Assembly (NCBI RefSeq): GCF_036898095.1
Contig: NC_090767.1
Span: 35,426,132-35,490,131 of the forward strand
Source of the DNA: Palaemon carinicauda
Lineage: Eukaryota; Arthropoda; Malacostraca; Decapoda; Palaemonidae
Direction of reading: 5' to 3'
DNA length: 64,000 bases
The position numbers and the translations under genes were made by a program. Within the stretch, counting starts at the first letter, position 1; the number at the start of each line of letters is the position of its first letter. Of the stretch, positions 34,061 to 45,737 are shown piece after piece. The notes beneath the pieces are model-generated. The model did no database searches and was not told the origin of the DNA. It saw only the letters and a program-made list of their open reading frames with translations.

Positions 34061-35271
34061 TGAACTAAACTTTATATATATACTTACTCACTTAAACAAA
34101 TACTTAGGAAAGTAATTTAAACAGCCTTAAACACACAAATTAATATAATTATTAACACCTTACAATTAACAATAAACACGCTGAAGGTGGCAAGCCAAAT
34201 AGTACATTCGTATGTTAGACCGGTTTATAATTAAATAGAATTCCTGTTGACGAAAGGACCTCATCCAAACGTAGGCGAAGCGAGAAAGTCCTATTCAGTG
34301 AATATGTTTAGCTCGTAACCACTCTGTCCTAAAAATATGAACAATATCACTATTAGTGACATGGAAACAGCAAGTCAAATTAAATTTCCCCAGAATTATT
34401 CAAAATTAAGCTGCAAAACTTTTACAGGGCTTCGCACAAATAAAATTAACCAAAGCCATAAACATAATAAATGCAACCTTGGACACAAATAACCTGGAAA
34501 TTTTATATGAATAAATTGACTCAAAAGGACCAAGAATAGTTATTTAATAATTAAGGATTTAGCAAGACCTTTACTTAAATATAAATGAAAGTGCTGGCAA
34601 TAACAAGGAATCGAACTAAAACCCGCTTCCTTCAGTTGAACCCCATACCTGTTATTGTCCAGAGAGGCATATAAGTGGAAGTGACGACGACATTCACCAC
34701 AAGAGCACGTTGCAGACAAAGGAGCCAATTTTTCGACACATCAAGCTAGGACTCCACTTGGGCTCAATCACACATAACGATGCCGAATACATCACAGTAA
34801 ACCCTTGGCCAAAACTCGAGGACGAGGACTTCAGAACTGTATACGTCTCTACGTGGCACATGGTCGTGGTAAACTAATAGAAGAAGATATCCAGTGGTCC
34901 AGTGGGGTTTTTACAACATCCACATATTGTACATATTCCTCACTGTATAATTATTGATGAAGAACACATCTGCGAAAAACACTTGAAAAACGAAAATTAA
35001 TAATTTCACAGAAGGGTTCGAGGAGGAGTTGCTGTCATACTGCCGACGGAGAGATGTCTCCGCTTCTGTCTTACAGTACATAACCATATCAGCTTGTATA
35101 GTTATAACAAGGTAATAAGGGAACCAATGGAAGTGGGTTAAAATGAAAAACAAGCTAATTCAATACCAACTTAAAACTATCAAACAACCACCTACTCCCT
35201 TTGAGTCAAAATACAAAGTTAATACAAACAAAAATGAAAAGTTACGAATTATATTCGTAATTTTCTGGACA
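34061..35271 (-). repeat. 5' LTR of BEL element
   Basis: 1211 bp, essentially identical to 26677-27887. It should contain the promoter, but I cannot point to a convincing core element. It is followed by target copy CCAAA. Confidence 0.95.
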
Positions 35272-35276
35272 CCAAA

Positions 35277-35592
35277 CGTTATTGAGAGCTAAAAAAGTTT
35301 AGCTATGTGGGTGGTCGCTGATGTCGAGTATTGCTCTAGGACATATGATTTGAGGTCTTCATACATTATGGAGTGCCCCCTTCTTTGAACAGCCAATTGG
35401 AGATTTCAGGGAAGTGTCCCCAGGGATGGTAGCGAGAACTTATTCAGCTTTAGTGTTTGACAGGGTTACGCTCTAAAAGCAAAACTTGACTTCAACATTT
35501 GGGAACCAGGTTAAAGTCTCCCAGGTGTGGCGTTAATGGCTTAGTCAGTGTCTGAGGACAGCATCATCAAGGAGTAAGGCAGGGGAGGTAGT
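35277..35592 (-). pseudogene. Antisense gypsy gag relic, remainder (unit B)
   Basis: Continues 26676 after the BEL element and matches 12177-12493 of unit A. TTAG at 35593-35596 is the unoccupied position of the TTAA element. Confidence 0.75.
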
Positions 35593-35596
35593 TTAG

Positions 35597-35735
35597 CACT
35601 CCGTTGGTCAACAATGTGCCGACGAGCAGTTAGGTTGCAACTGAGAGACTTGTAAATACAACTGGACTTTATTTGGTTAGAGCTTGAGTATTTATATAAC
35701 CTGTTCAAGTCAAGAAAGGCAGATTTGGGAGTGCG
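35597..35735 (-). repeat. LTR of the antisense gypsy (unit B)
   Basis: Copy of 15679-15815, with the same TATATAAATA and AATAAAGTCC motifs on the minus strand. Confidence 0.65.
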
Positions 35736-35759
35736 TGGGTCGTTTATTAGCATCTTTAT

Positions 35760-36720
35760 TGAACGTTCAATTAATAGATCGCCAATTGGTGTCGATTGAC
35801 ACTATAATCAGTATAGGAATGTGATATCATGTAATCCTTATTGTAATGTTCTTGGTCAATTATTTTTCATACTTTATACCTATGACACGTGGTTTGGTCT
35901 AAAAAACAAGCTTATTGCATATGTAGATGATGCTACACACTTTGCATTAATTCCATATCTTAAATGTAGATATCGGATTGCTAAATTCCATAATAGAGAT
36001 CTAGGTAAAATAATTGCATGGCACAAGTTAAGGGGCTTGAAGTTTATTCTTAACTTAACTCAAAGTATTTTTGTTAGTAGAACAAGGACAATGGCTCCTT
36101 AACATAAAGATCTCAGCATTGATAATGTTTCTTAAATTTTGTATTACTCTTATAAACATTTATGTGTGATTCACAACAGCAAATTTACTTTTCACAAACA
36201 CATTAGCTCTGTATCATCTTTCAATTAACAGAAAACTGGTTTTTGAGCTATTTTGATATTTTCAATAATTGATCTACTCTGGAGACTTGTTTTAATTCTT
36301 AAATTTTACATTGTTTCGAATAATGTTCTCCTTTCCGGTCTTTAGCTGCTGATTCTCATCTGAATTTGTTGGACAGAAACTTACGGTCTATTAAATTTCT
36401 TGTTCTTAATGTAGGTATTGATCTCTGGCACCGTAGTTCAATTAGTTGGTTCTGTATGTTACATAAAATGTTTCGTATTTCTGATTATCCTTTACCTTCG
36501 TATCTTTCCAGAGAGATAATTCCTGTTCGTAATACTAGGCATGCAATTAATTCTAATAGCCTTGCCTTCAAAATCATGAGGTTGAATACTAATAATATTT
36601 TAGAAGTTTTATTGCTGTTTTGACCATGATTTGGAATGATCTTTATCGGTAAGTTGAATTGGTAGAACTTCAAAAGTTCAAACTTGCAACAGATGTTTCC
36701 ATGCTGAACCGGCTGATATA
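35760..36720 (+). pseudogene. Non-LTR retrotransposon RT fragment (unit B)
   Basis: Paralogue of 15840-16800. The frame 35821-36102 carries VLGQLFFILYTYDTWFGLKN, the YVDD active site and KFILNLTQSIFVSRTRTM. Here the frame runs further than in unit A because unit A has a stop after FILN. 36366-36623 gives the C-terminal part (HRSSISWFCMLHKMF). Truncated at the 5' end and inactive. Confidence 0.82.
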
Positions 36721-36899
36721 AGTCTTTTTATAGTTTATATAAGACATTTCTGTTTTAACGTTTTTACAGTTTATAAAATATTTTATTTTTAATTTCTTCT
36801 CATTAGGGTAATTATTTCCTTATATCATTTCCTGACTCTGATATTTTTCCCGTAAGTTTTATAGCATCTTGCTTTTCAAAGTAGGGATTTCCTTAGCTA

Positions 36900-36952
36900 A
36901 TAACAATAATAATAATGATAATAATAATAATAGTAATAATAATAATAATAAT
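36900..36952. repeat. (AAT)n microsatellite
   Basis: About 17 units. Longer counterpart at 16976-17075. Confidence 0.95.
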
Positions 36953-37373
36953 ATATTAGGAAAGAGTGTATGAATACAAACATTGCTAAGACAATATAGA
37001 ATTTGGATGAATTTGATTTTTAGTTAGAATATGTAAAAAAGATTTATTGTATTCAATATCAAGGATGCACGGTACGGTCGAAAATAAGATTGATTGTAAT
37101 TTTGAAAGGTTCCCTGAGGGTTATGGTTTGGAGCATAGTTTTGAAGGGGAAGATATTGTATGTAACTGATTTTCAATTGGATTAACTAAAAAAATAAAGG
37201 TCCTATTTATGAAAATCTTGGTATCATAGGTGAGTTGAAAACAAGGGCAATGAATGAAATAAGGATAAAAAATTTATATAAGAAGAATTATACAGTATGT
37301 TTAAAAGTTAATGTCAATCTAAAATATTAGTAGGGGTAAAAATATAGTTTTATATAACTGTATATATGTTTTT

Positions 37374-37718
37374 GGGGCTCAGGCCATGTCGTCCTGATGG
37401 AAGTTCCTATGGGGTAGCTTCCTTGGGTATATTTGACTACGGTGATATTCCCAGAGAATTTACCTTAAGGTACCCAGAATTCTAACTCCTGGAGCGAATA
37501 TCCCTCATTGAATTAACCAGGGATATCGCGTAATATCAGAGGACGTATTCTTGACACGCCACATAGCAATCTGCACCCCGAACAGAATTAACACTTCGAA
37601 TGGGTCAAGTGGCAAGAAAACGAAAAACGAGAATGAAAAGAGAGCTGCTAGCAAGACACCTCTCCTATCTCGCTTCGAGTGCGTACATAGAGCCGCCGAC
37701 GGCTCCATCTGCATTCCT
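37374..37718 (+). repeat. DIRS-1 left inverted terminal repeat
   Basis: Reverse complement matches about 45738-46075. Shared landmarks are TTACCTTAAGGTACCCAGAA, GTATTCTTGACACGCCACAT and CTTGCCACTTGACCC in the partner. The extreme 25 bp (GGCTCAGGCCATGTCGTCCT) reappear in the internal complementary region. Confidence 0.88.
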
Positions 37719-39584
37719 TTTTGCGTAGCTCAACAACTTGGTGTTTTTCCCTGTGTTACTCACTTATCTTGGATTATTTTCAACCTCATGATGCTTTCTC
37801 CAGCCTCTTCTGCTTCTGGAAAGTTGAGTATTATCTCTATTATGTATAAATATAAGCTCTTGGTGATTTTAAGATAATTCGATAGCGATATTTTCGTTAC
37901 AAGAGCTGTTGCCTACCAGAGGCATCCTGGACGCTGTCGCTCACCATGCATGAGTCATTTAGTTAGCAAGAGCGACGTTCCCGTCCATTAATTTTAGCTA
38001 TTTAGCTCTACATAGGAATTCTTTATATGATGCTATTAGTATTTCCGTTTCAGCGAATGATTTGCCGATCCCAGCTTTGTAGCCTAGACGTTTGGCCCTC
38101 GTACTTTCATGCATGATATCCAGATTTCCGAGTGTTTTAAAATCTATTGAAGCTTTAGGCAGTTCTATACATATAAGATATTGTTGATATTTCTTCCAAG
38201 AGAGTATACGAGAGAGTTTTGGTAATTTATGTAATCGATTCTCTTTGCGCCTAGGCTAGTTGCCTATGGGGCCCTAGTATACTTTCTCACACTCCCCGGT
38301 TGCTCTTTTCTCCTTGGAGAATAAGCGAGATCCCTTTTCCCTCTGTTCAAGCCTTGGGCTTAACCCTAATGGTTTATCGTAATAAATATTTAGATATATT
38401 TATATTAGGGTGTTTCTGTTCTTTCCTGTTTCCAGTGAATCTGGCTTCAAGAGGGGGCAGGACATCAGAGTTTTTTAGTCTGGGTCTGTTTCTTTCTAGC
38501 ATAGAGAATGATATTCCTTTGCTAGGCCTAGGGCAGACACAGGAGGCTTAGCCTCCCTAGACTACATTTGAAGGTTTCTGTACGAGATGATCCCTTCTTG
38601 TTGTGATCTAACAGACTAGTCCAGTGTAGTTGCTCTCGGTTTGAAGGATAAGGTCCTTCTTTTCCTGTGAATAACAACACCAAGCCTTGTTTTGGTTCTG
38701 AGGGAGATGGCAAGTATTGCCGGCCTCTCTCCTATGATTCACCCTAGGCTAGGATGAGCTTCCTTGGCTGCGGGGTGATCTTTTACTAAAGCAGAGTTTG
38801 CAGGATCCTCTTCCCCCCTTTCCCCCTCTTCCCTTAGTGATGGCCTAGCCATTACATCTCTGTCTGTCGATCTACATCTGTACCTAGTGTAGGTTAAGAT
38901 ATGGAGATGACTCTGTCCCTTGCCGGCCGGCAAAGGCCTATCTTCTGTAGAGTGTTCCCCAGACCTCCCTTGGTCTCACATCCACCTCTGTCTGTAGATC
39001 CACGCGACATTGGATAGATGGAAGCCTGAATTTACATTCTCCCCTTCCTTATGTTCACTCTTTCTGGATGCCGGGCTGTGAGGCAGTGCCGTCTCTTACC
39101 CTTACATCCATTCTGTTTCTCTTCTAGTGTTTATACCATAGCCCAACTGCGGGCCTGAATGGCCAGCAGCAGGGCAGGTGGAAGTTTTCTGGTTCTTTTT
39201 CTGCTGCTAGCCAGCATTGGTAGCATACCATTGCCAGCCAGCAATAGAAGCACACCATAAGATCTGCTGGCCGCCACGATTAGCGGCCGGCAGCCGGGTG
39301 CTATCATTTTTTAGTTGCCAGCCGGCAGGCACTGCCGGCCGGCACACACATTTGAACCAGCGCTCTTCCACCCAATAGTCTAAAGGTAGTATACTTTGGA
39401 ACTAATTTAAGGTACGTGCCAGCCGGCATGTGCTAGCCGGCACATTATATTATATTCAGAAGCCAGTATTTTTACAGTATAGGATATACTGCATGGAGAA
39501 AATTATAGTATAGAATATATTATAACACTAACTTTTTCCAACACTCTTGTGTTGTCTTGTACAGCCTTGTGTGAAACCGTACAG
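37719..39584 (+). other. DIRS-1 5' leader
   Basis: About 1.9 kb similar to the leader of DIRS-2 (60621-62400, minus). A short frame (MLSPASSASGKLSIISIMYK, about 37787-37880) has a counterpart in DIRS-2 (MLSPTLSASDKLSIISFMYK near 62320), but the downstream frames differ, so I do not call it a gene. The 3' part (38920-39450) carries GC-rich palindromes. Confidence 0.6.
38920..39450 (+). promoter_or_regulatory. Cluster of TGCCGGCCGGCA-type palindromes in DIRS-1 leader
   Basis: Copies or near copies of the 12-bp palindrome at about 38931, 39265-39300, 39313-39345 and 39418-39445, in otherwise AT-rich surroundings. The DIRS-2 leader has the same kind of cluster. Function unknown; protein binding sites or RNA hairpins are both possible. 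Confidence 0.55.
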
Positions 39585-39880
39585 ATGAAGAAAGTGAGTT
39601 CTTTCTTTATTGACTATCCAGTATATTGAAATTACTTATTTTGGTGTGAGCTACAACTATTTTTCCTCTGGAAATACCTTAACAGTTACTCTAGAATGAG
39701 AATAACCATACAAATTTTATTATCTGGAAGGTTACAACAATGGAATGGGCAGGAAATACAAGTGTGTGTCTTTCCTTCTTTCCATTCTAGCTTAATTACT
39801 TTAAGCTATGTATACTTAACATTAGTTATCCGGTGATACGTTGTTCACTTGATACTCATGGAATTTTCTTCTCTTTACAG
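39585..39880 (+). other. Candidate first exon and intron of DIRS-1 gag
   Basis: ATGAAGAAA (39585-39593) is followed by a good donor, GTGAGT (39594). A pyrimidine-rich tract and acceptor TTCTCTTTACAG end at 39880. Joining them keeps phase: M-K-K then EDHPKCG, which is exactly where similarity between the two DIRS gags begins. The unspliced alternative starts at ATG 39833, but its first 16 codons are poorly conserved. In DIRS-2 the donor and pyrimidine tract persist, but the ATG reads ATA and the acceptor AG reads AA. Inference from sequence only. Confidence 0.45.
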
Positions 39881-41842
39881 GAGGACCATCCGAAGTGTGG
39901 GAGTTTATTTTGCAACGTCCGCAGCAAGAACTTCTGCGGACATGATTTGTGTAGGAGGCACGCAGCATGCGCAGTCTCCAAAGGTGATATCCGGAATTGG
40001 GACCCGCAGGTATGTACAATTTGCACTAACCTGATTACCGAAGTGTTTGACGCCCCTAAGTCGGGGGAGTCAAGGGACGCAGCGAGGGAGAAGCTTCGAA
40101 CCTGGGTGAGGGGCTTCCAGAAGAATACTTCTGGCCCCTATCTTCCAAGCGAGAAGATGAGGGCTTACCTTTTCCCCAAGGCATCAGCGGATGCAGTGAT
40201 TCCCCAGCCTCAAACGGAGATACCGTTGGTTCAGATTCCGGTGGATTCTGAAGTCTCGGACGCCCTACAAGACATCCAACTGGACGATAGGATGTCTGAG
40301 GTGTATGAATACACTGAAAAAGACCTTCTGGCAGAAGACCAGGAAGAGGAGCTGACCCAGGCTCCGGACAATTAAGAGGAAGAATTCGACGTGTAGTCGG
40401 CTACCCCGGTTAAGGCCCCTGAACCTGTTCCCTCAACATTGTCTGCTATCCCAGAGGATATGGGAAGGACTCTTTCTTCCATCGTTGGAATGATCCAGCA
40501 GATGCAGAAAGAAAATAATGAGAAGGCAGCTGCAATGAAGTTGGAGATGCGAAGACTTGCAGCATCACGTGGGCCCCAGAAGAAGCTCAACGTGAAGGAC
40601 CTTCCATTGTGCTCAGATGCCAACCCTTGGAGGTATGCCGAGCACATGCCTATGACGACGGGAAAGATCATCATCTCGGAGAGATTGGGCTCAGTTCCCC
40701 TCGAGGAGGTGGAATTCTGGCCCAGCAAGGAGTCGTACCCGGACTGCTATGTCCGCTTTAGGAAGGAACCAGCCTCAAAGGAAGAGACGGAGCCGAAGGA
40801 GGTCATAGTTTTTGACCACGCTAAAGCTCAGGCCTTACTGTCAAGCTTGCTGAAGGAGAGGGGCTTCACAAACTCAAAGGTACCTGCTTTGAGTAAGAAG
40901 CATCCTTTCTTTGTGGCCTCTCCTACTAGAGCCTTCCCCTTGATGGAAAAAGGGTTTAAGGCTGTTCTGAAAGCGGTCGAGGCAGGTAAACCATGCCCCT
41001 CCTTGGAGAAGTGTAAACCTCTGTCCTTGGCATTACCCATGGACCAAAAAGACTGGAAGGACGTCCATCTTACCTTCTCAGTCGGGAAGTAAGAGGCCAA
41101 TATTGCCGGACGTCAGTTCGGTGAAGACCTCCCGAAGCTGTCTGATTTTCTCTTGCGTAGGGAGCAAGAGACAAAAGAAAGACTTACCGCCTGTATGTCT
41201 CTGCAAACGACTCTAGAGACGATGGCAAGTGACCCCAAGGCTCAAGAGATGTTTATGGTAGTTACCAAGACACATCTGGCCACAGTGACAAAGGACCTTT
41301 ACAGCTTCGTCAAAGCTAGGAGGGCTTGTAGGGAGTTCGTGTTCGCCTCAGCTGCGGTGAGGCAAGAGCCAAGGAAACTAATCTCCTCCTGCATTTGGGG
41401 CAAAGACCTCTTCCCTAGTGAAGCGGTCAAAGAGGTAGTGGACAAGGCCGCCGCTGAAAATAGAAACCTTCTCCAGAAGTGGGGCCTATCTCTTAAATGA
41501 AAGTCTTCCCTGGATGAGGGTCCCCAACCAAAGAAGAAGACTAAGAAGCCTAGGCTACCCTCTCGGCCAGCCAAGTCATACAGACAGCAACAGAAGCAAC
41601 TTCCTTTGACTGCAGTGCCCCAGATGGTAGCACAAACCCCGACCACGTACCAGTGGGAACCCCAAGCCGTGACTACACAGTCTCCGGCATTTAACCCAGC
41701 ATTCGAAGCGCAGTCTACTACCTTTCGAGCAAGAGCTAGAGGATCAGCCAGAGGTTCATCTAGACGCCCCTCAAGGGGAAGGGGGTTCAGGGGAGGTCGC
41801 GGTCAGGTAGGCAAGGCCTCAGGTCAACAGCAGCAAAAGTGA
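39833..41842 (+). pseudogene. DIRS-1 gag
   Basis: One phase throughout, interrupted by stops near 40373, 40394, 41090 and 41498 and ended by TGA at 41840. The N-terminus has a cysteine/histidine array conserved with DIRS-2 (CGSLFC, NFCGH, LCRRHAAC, QVCTIC), likely zinc-binding. Then comes an acidic linker, a coiled-coil-like stretch (SSIVGMIQQMQKENNEKAAA), a conserved core (LPLCSDANPWRYAEHM, EEVEFWPS, YPDCYVRFRKEPAS) and an RG-rich basic tail near 41740-41800 (GSARGSSRRPSRGRGFRGG), probably RNA-binding. Each stop is a sense codon in DIRS-2, so these are private lesions. The phase continues, apart from the stops at 41840 and 42488, into the recombinase. Confidence 0.85.
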
Positions 41843-41849
41843 AATGCTT

Positions 41850-43634
41850 CCGGTAGGAGGGAGACTCCATCTTTTTCGGGATCGTTGGACCTTCGATCCC
41901 TGGGCCCACAGCCTAATCAAGAATGGACTGGGTTGGAGCTGGCACAACACTCCACATCTGTGCTCATGATTCTTCCAACACTCTACCCCCGTTCTGGAAG
42001 AATACATTCAAGAACTCTTGGAGAAAAGAGTAATCCGATGGGTAAAGTTCATCAAGTTCCAAGAAAGGCTGTTTTGTGTTCCAAAGAACTCAGAAAAACT
42101 CAGAGTCATTCTGGACTTGTCGCCACTCAACAAGTTCATAGTGAACTGAAAGTTCAAGATGCTAACACTGCAACACATAAGGACCTTACTACCCAAGCGG
42201 GCATTTACCGTCTCCATAGACTTGTCAGACGCTTATTGGCACATTCCAATCAGTCGTCAACTCTCCCCTTACCTAGGATTCAAGCTACAACAAAGACTCT
42301 ACGCCTTCAGAGCCATGCCATTCGGGCTAAACATAGCTTCAAGGATCTTCACGAAGCTGACGAACGCAGCTCTCAAACAATTACGCCTAAAAGGAATCCA
42401 AGTAGTGGCCTACCTGGACGACTGGCTGGTGTGGGCAGCATCCAAGACAGAGTGCATGCAAGCTTCCCAACAGTTGATCCAGTTCCTTGAACATCTAGGC
42501 TTCAAGATCAACATAAAAAAGTCTCGGCTTTCTCCATCTCAAAAGTTCCAGTGGCTGGGAATCCACTGGGACTTACTGTCAAACCATCTTTCCATCCCCG
42601 TAAAGAAGAGAAAGGAAATAGCAGGTTCTGTCAAGAGACTTCTGTATTCCGAAAGGATATCGAGACGCGAACAGGAGAGATTGCTGGGCTCTCTCCAGTT
42701 TGCCTCAGTAACAGACCCAGTGCTAAGAGCACAGCTAAAGGATGCAACCGGAGTTTGGAGGAAATATGCTTCAAACACGCGAAGAGATCTGATAAGACCA
42801 GTACCGACTCGTGTACGTACTCTTCTCGGACCATGGTCCAAAGTCAAACAACTGAAGAAATCGGTGCTTCTCCAGCCACCTCCCCCTTCTATGACTATTC
42901 ATACAGACGCCTCGAAGGAGGGACGGGGAGGCCATTCTCACCGGAAGAAGGCCCAAGGAACCTGTGCCAACCTATTCAAGAAATTTCACATAAACTTTCT
43001 GGAAGCCATGGCAGTACTTCTTACATTGAAGAAAGTCTCCCCTCGTTGCTCGTTCCACATAAGGTTGGTACTAGACAGCGAGGTGATAGTGAGATGCCTG
43101 AATCGACAAGGATCAAGGTCACCTTTAATCAACCAAGTGATGTTGGCCATCTTCTGACTAGCGGAGAAGAAAAGATGGCACTTGTCAGCAGTTCACCTTC
43201 AAGGAGTCCGCAATGTGACGGTAGATGCTCTATCCAGGTTCACACCCATAGGGTCAGAATAGTCCCGAGACGCAGGATCATTCTCCTTCATCTTGAGTCA
43301 AGTCCCAGAAATGCAGATAGACCTCTTTGCGACAAAAGACAACAAGAAGTTACCTCTCTACGTGTCCCTGTACGAGGATCCCCTAGCGGAAGCACTGGAC
43401 ACTATGTCCCTCGACTGGAACAGATGGTCAATGATTTACCTGTTCCCTCATCACAACCTTCTATTGAGGGTCCTCGCCAAACTGAGATCTTTCAAGGGAA
43501 AAGCGGCAATAGTGGCTCACAAGTGGCTGAACAATGTATGGTTCCCTCTGTCATTAGAACTACGACTGAAGTTTCTACCGCTACCGGATCCAGTTTTGAC
43601 CCAGCGAGTTCAGAAGTCTACTGTATGCGCTTGA
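41850..43634 (+). pseudogene. DIRS-1 RT/RNase H/methyltransferase
   Basis: Nested in a different phase from gag. RT carries LRVILDLSPLNKFIV, RAFTVSIDLSDAYWHIPI, AMPFGLNIASRIFTK and the active site YLDD (42411-42422). RNase H has IHTDASKEGRGGHS (active-site D kept, but the usual W is R), FLEAMAVLLTL, LVLDSEVIVRCLN and DALSR. The DIRS-specific methyltransferase-like domain has MQIDLFATKDNKKLPLYV, MSLDWNRW and FPHHNLLLRVL. Stops near 41969, 42151, 43155 and 43260 are sense codons in DIRS-2. It would copy element RNA via rolling or circular intermediates. Inactive. Confidence 0.88.
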
Positions 43635-44640
43635 TCACTGAAAACCCGAAACCTGCACCTCATGATTTTCTCTCCCTAGCGGTGAGAAAGCGTTTCGGGA
43701 TATCAAAAGATAGTATAGACTTTTTAGAGGAATATAAGTCCAAATCCACCAGAAGACAATATGAGTCATCATGGAGGAAGTGGGTGTCCTTTGTCAAGGC
43801 GACGAAGCCACAAAAGATCTCGACGGACTTCTGCTTGACATTTTTCATCCAGCTCCATGGTCAAGGCTTAGCAGCTAACATAATATCAACGTGTAAGTTC
43901 GCCTTGACAAGACCTATTCTATATGCCTTCCAGATCGACCTCTCTAACGACATTTTTAACAAAATTCCGAAGGCCTGTGCTAGGGTCAGACCATCAGCAC
44001 CTCCGAAACAATTTCATGGTCTCTGGATAAGGTTCTTCATTTCGCTTCGCTGATGAACAATGAGGAGTGTGCTTTAAAGGATTTAACCCAAAAAGTTATA
44101 TTTCTGTTTGCACTCGCTTCGGGTGCTAGAGTTAGTGAAATAGTAGCCCTCTCGCGAGAGGAAGGTTGTGTTCAGTTCTTAGATGGGGGAGAACTGAACC
44201 TTTTTCCGGACACAACGTTTCTTGCCAAGAACGAGCTACCCACCAACAGGTGGGGTCCCTGGAGAATCTACCCACTGAAAGAAGATGCATCTCTATGTCC
44301 AGTGGAATGCCTAAAGGTCTATCTTCGTAGAACTTCAGACTTTAGGGGAGGTCAGCTGTTTAGGGGAGAAACATCAGGCTCAAATTTATCTCTGAAACAA
44401 CTAAGGGCTAAAATCACCTATTTTATTTGCAGAGCGTATTCAGATAATACACCCACAGATCAAGATCCGAGGAAAGTTGCCTCGTCCATAAATTTTTTTA
44501 ATAACATGGATTTCGAACATCTTCGCTCATACACTGGCTGGAAGTCTTCCAGAGTATTCTTTAAACACTATGCAAAGCAAGTGGAGCAACTGAAGAAGTC
44601 TGTGGTAGCAGTGGGTAGTGTCGTCAAACCTACTGTTTAA
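43590..44640 (+). pseudogene. DIRS-1 tyrosine recombinase
   Basis: Begins in the gag phase (frame open to 44053) with the core-binding domain (KSKSTRRQYESSWRKWVSF, FFIQLHGQGLAANIISTCKF). A 1-base loss near 44009 shifts it, and the rest reads from about 44040 to 44640. Catalytic Arg lies in LASGARVSEI. The HxxR box reads QDPR (His lost). Tyr lies in FFKHYAKQ near the C-terminus. It normally joins a circular DNA copy to the chromosome. The frameshift and lost His make this copy inactive. Confidence 0.88.
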
Positions 44641-45564
44641 CTCTGCGAGGAACAGCGTAATTAATTGGAACGATTAATTCTAGGGTGGGTGTGTAGTCAC
44701 GGACTGTTCTACAGACTAAGTGTTATGGCACTAAGGAGCCCAGGTTGACTGTTCCATAATCAAATGTTAACCTAGCATAAGTGCAGACACATGTGCCAAG
44801 TGTTTCCAACGTCAGTGTGATTGAATAGTAAGAAAGACTTTTATGATTTTAATATCTCAATATTAAAAGTGGCCCTTATGTTCTTTCTTTTCAGATAAAC
44901 AATTTTTCTGCTTACTATGATCCTTATGCTTATTTGTTGGTTAACCTCTTCTTATACTTGTATAATTGCTGATTAACCTATTTTTTTATTGATTGTCAAT
45001 AAACTAGTTCTTGTGAACCATGCGTCTCATTCGCCCGTGTCTTTTTACTAGAAAATGGTTTAGCATTACTTAAACTATGCTTAACTTTAGCATGAATAAT
45101 CCTAATAGATACTTCCTTTCTGCAAGCAAACTTTCACTGGTTTATGCTTTCCCCTAGTGGGGAGGACTTCATGCCCTATAGGGACGGTGGCGGATGTACA
45201 AATTTCTTCCTACCCTGATATAAACCTTTGTCCAATCCAGTAATAGAACGGGGAGCTTGTCGGTATTTTATATTGACACAGCGTTTTTTTTTACAAACTT
45301 TGCTTTACATAATATAGAGTGAGACCACTATACTTGCTTGTCTGTTATTCATACATAGGTATATGTACTCTTCAAGACTTTTCCAGAGTCTCGTATGACT
45401 CTTCCCTGTAGGGGGCAGGAAGCACTAACATAGTCTATGTTTCGATGAAAAGATGTATGACGGTAACATCTTAGGTCTCTAGGTCTAGGATGACCGGGAT
45501 ATACCTTCTTGAGAGTACGGCATGTTTTGAGAATCCACAGATACAGTAATGCTCTGGTATACCT
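44641..45564 (+). other. DIRS-1 3' untranslated region
   Basis: No frame of note. Similar to the 3' region of DIRS-2 (54620-55596, minus), which has a (TA)n insertion. AATAAAC near 44999 may be a polyadenylation signal. Confidence 0.55.
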
Positions 45565-45652
45565 CCCTCAGGACAACATGGACTGAGCCTAAAAAACGGA
45601 TTTTGAGCGAAGCGAAAAATCTATTTTTGGGTGAGATAGCCATGTCATTCTG
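45565..45652 (+). repeat. DIRS-1 internal complementary region
   Basis: Contains the reverse complement of the left extreme (AGGACAACATGGACTGAGCC) fused through AAAAAACGG to the reverse complement of the right extreme (GGATTTTGAGCGAAGCGAAA, TTTTTGGGTGAGATAGCCAT). This is the junction a circular element would have. Confidence 0.85.
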
Positions 45653-45737
45653 ATGGACCCGCCCTTCCTTTTCTTTAAAATGGGCTATAGGACCCCTCCC
45701 TATATACAGTATCTGTAGCCACCTTGTGTATCGCTAC

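Larger units (their letters stand above)
26677..35271 (-). mobile_element. Complete BEL/Pao LTR retrotransposon
   Basis: 8595 bp, minus strand. The two 1211-bp LTRs (26677-27887 and 34061-35271) appear to differ at only one base (near 26995). They start TG and end CA. The 5-bp duplication CCAAA flanks the element (26672-26676 and 35272-35276). The empty site is in unit A at about 12171-12185. Internal parts are a tRNA-Arg primer-binding site, a leader of about 420 bp and a single uninterrupted gag-pol frame. No env-like frame is present, and I see no convincing polypurine tract beside the 3' LTR. Near-identical LTRs and an open frame mean a very recent insertion, possibly still competent. Confidence 0.96.

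Noticed and set aside
37551..37877. Small gene in the DIRS leader (MLSPASSASGKLSIIS region)
   Set aside because: A similar stretch exists in DIRS-2, but frames diverge soon after and much of it lies in the terminal repeat. Not enough to call a protein.
39150..39450. CpG-island promoter of a host gene
   Set aside because: The GC-rich palindromes lie inside the DIRS leader and recur in DIRS-2; no host gene follows.
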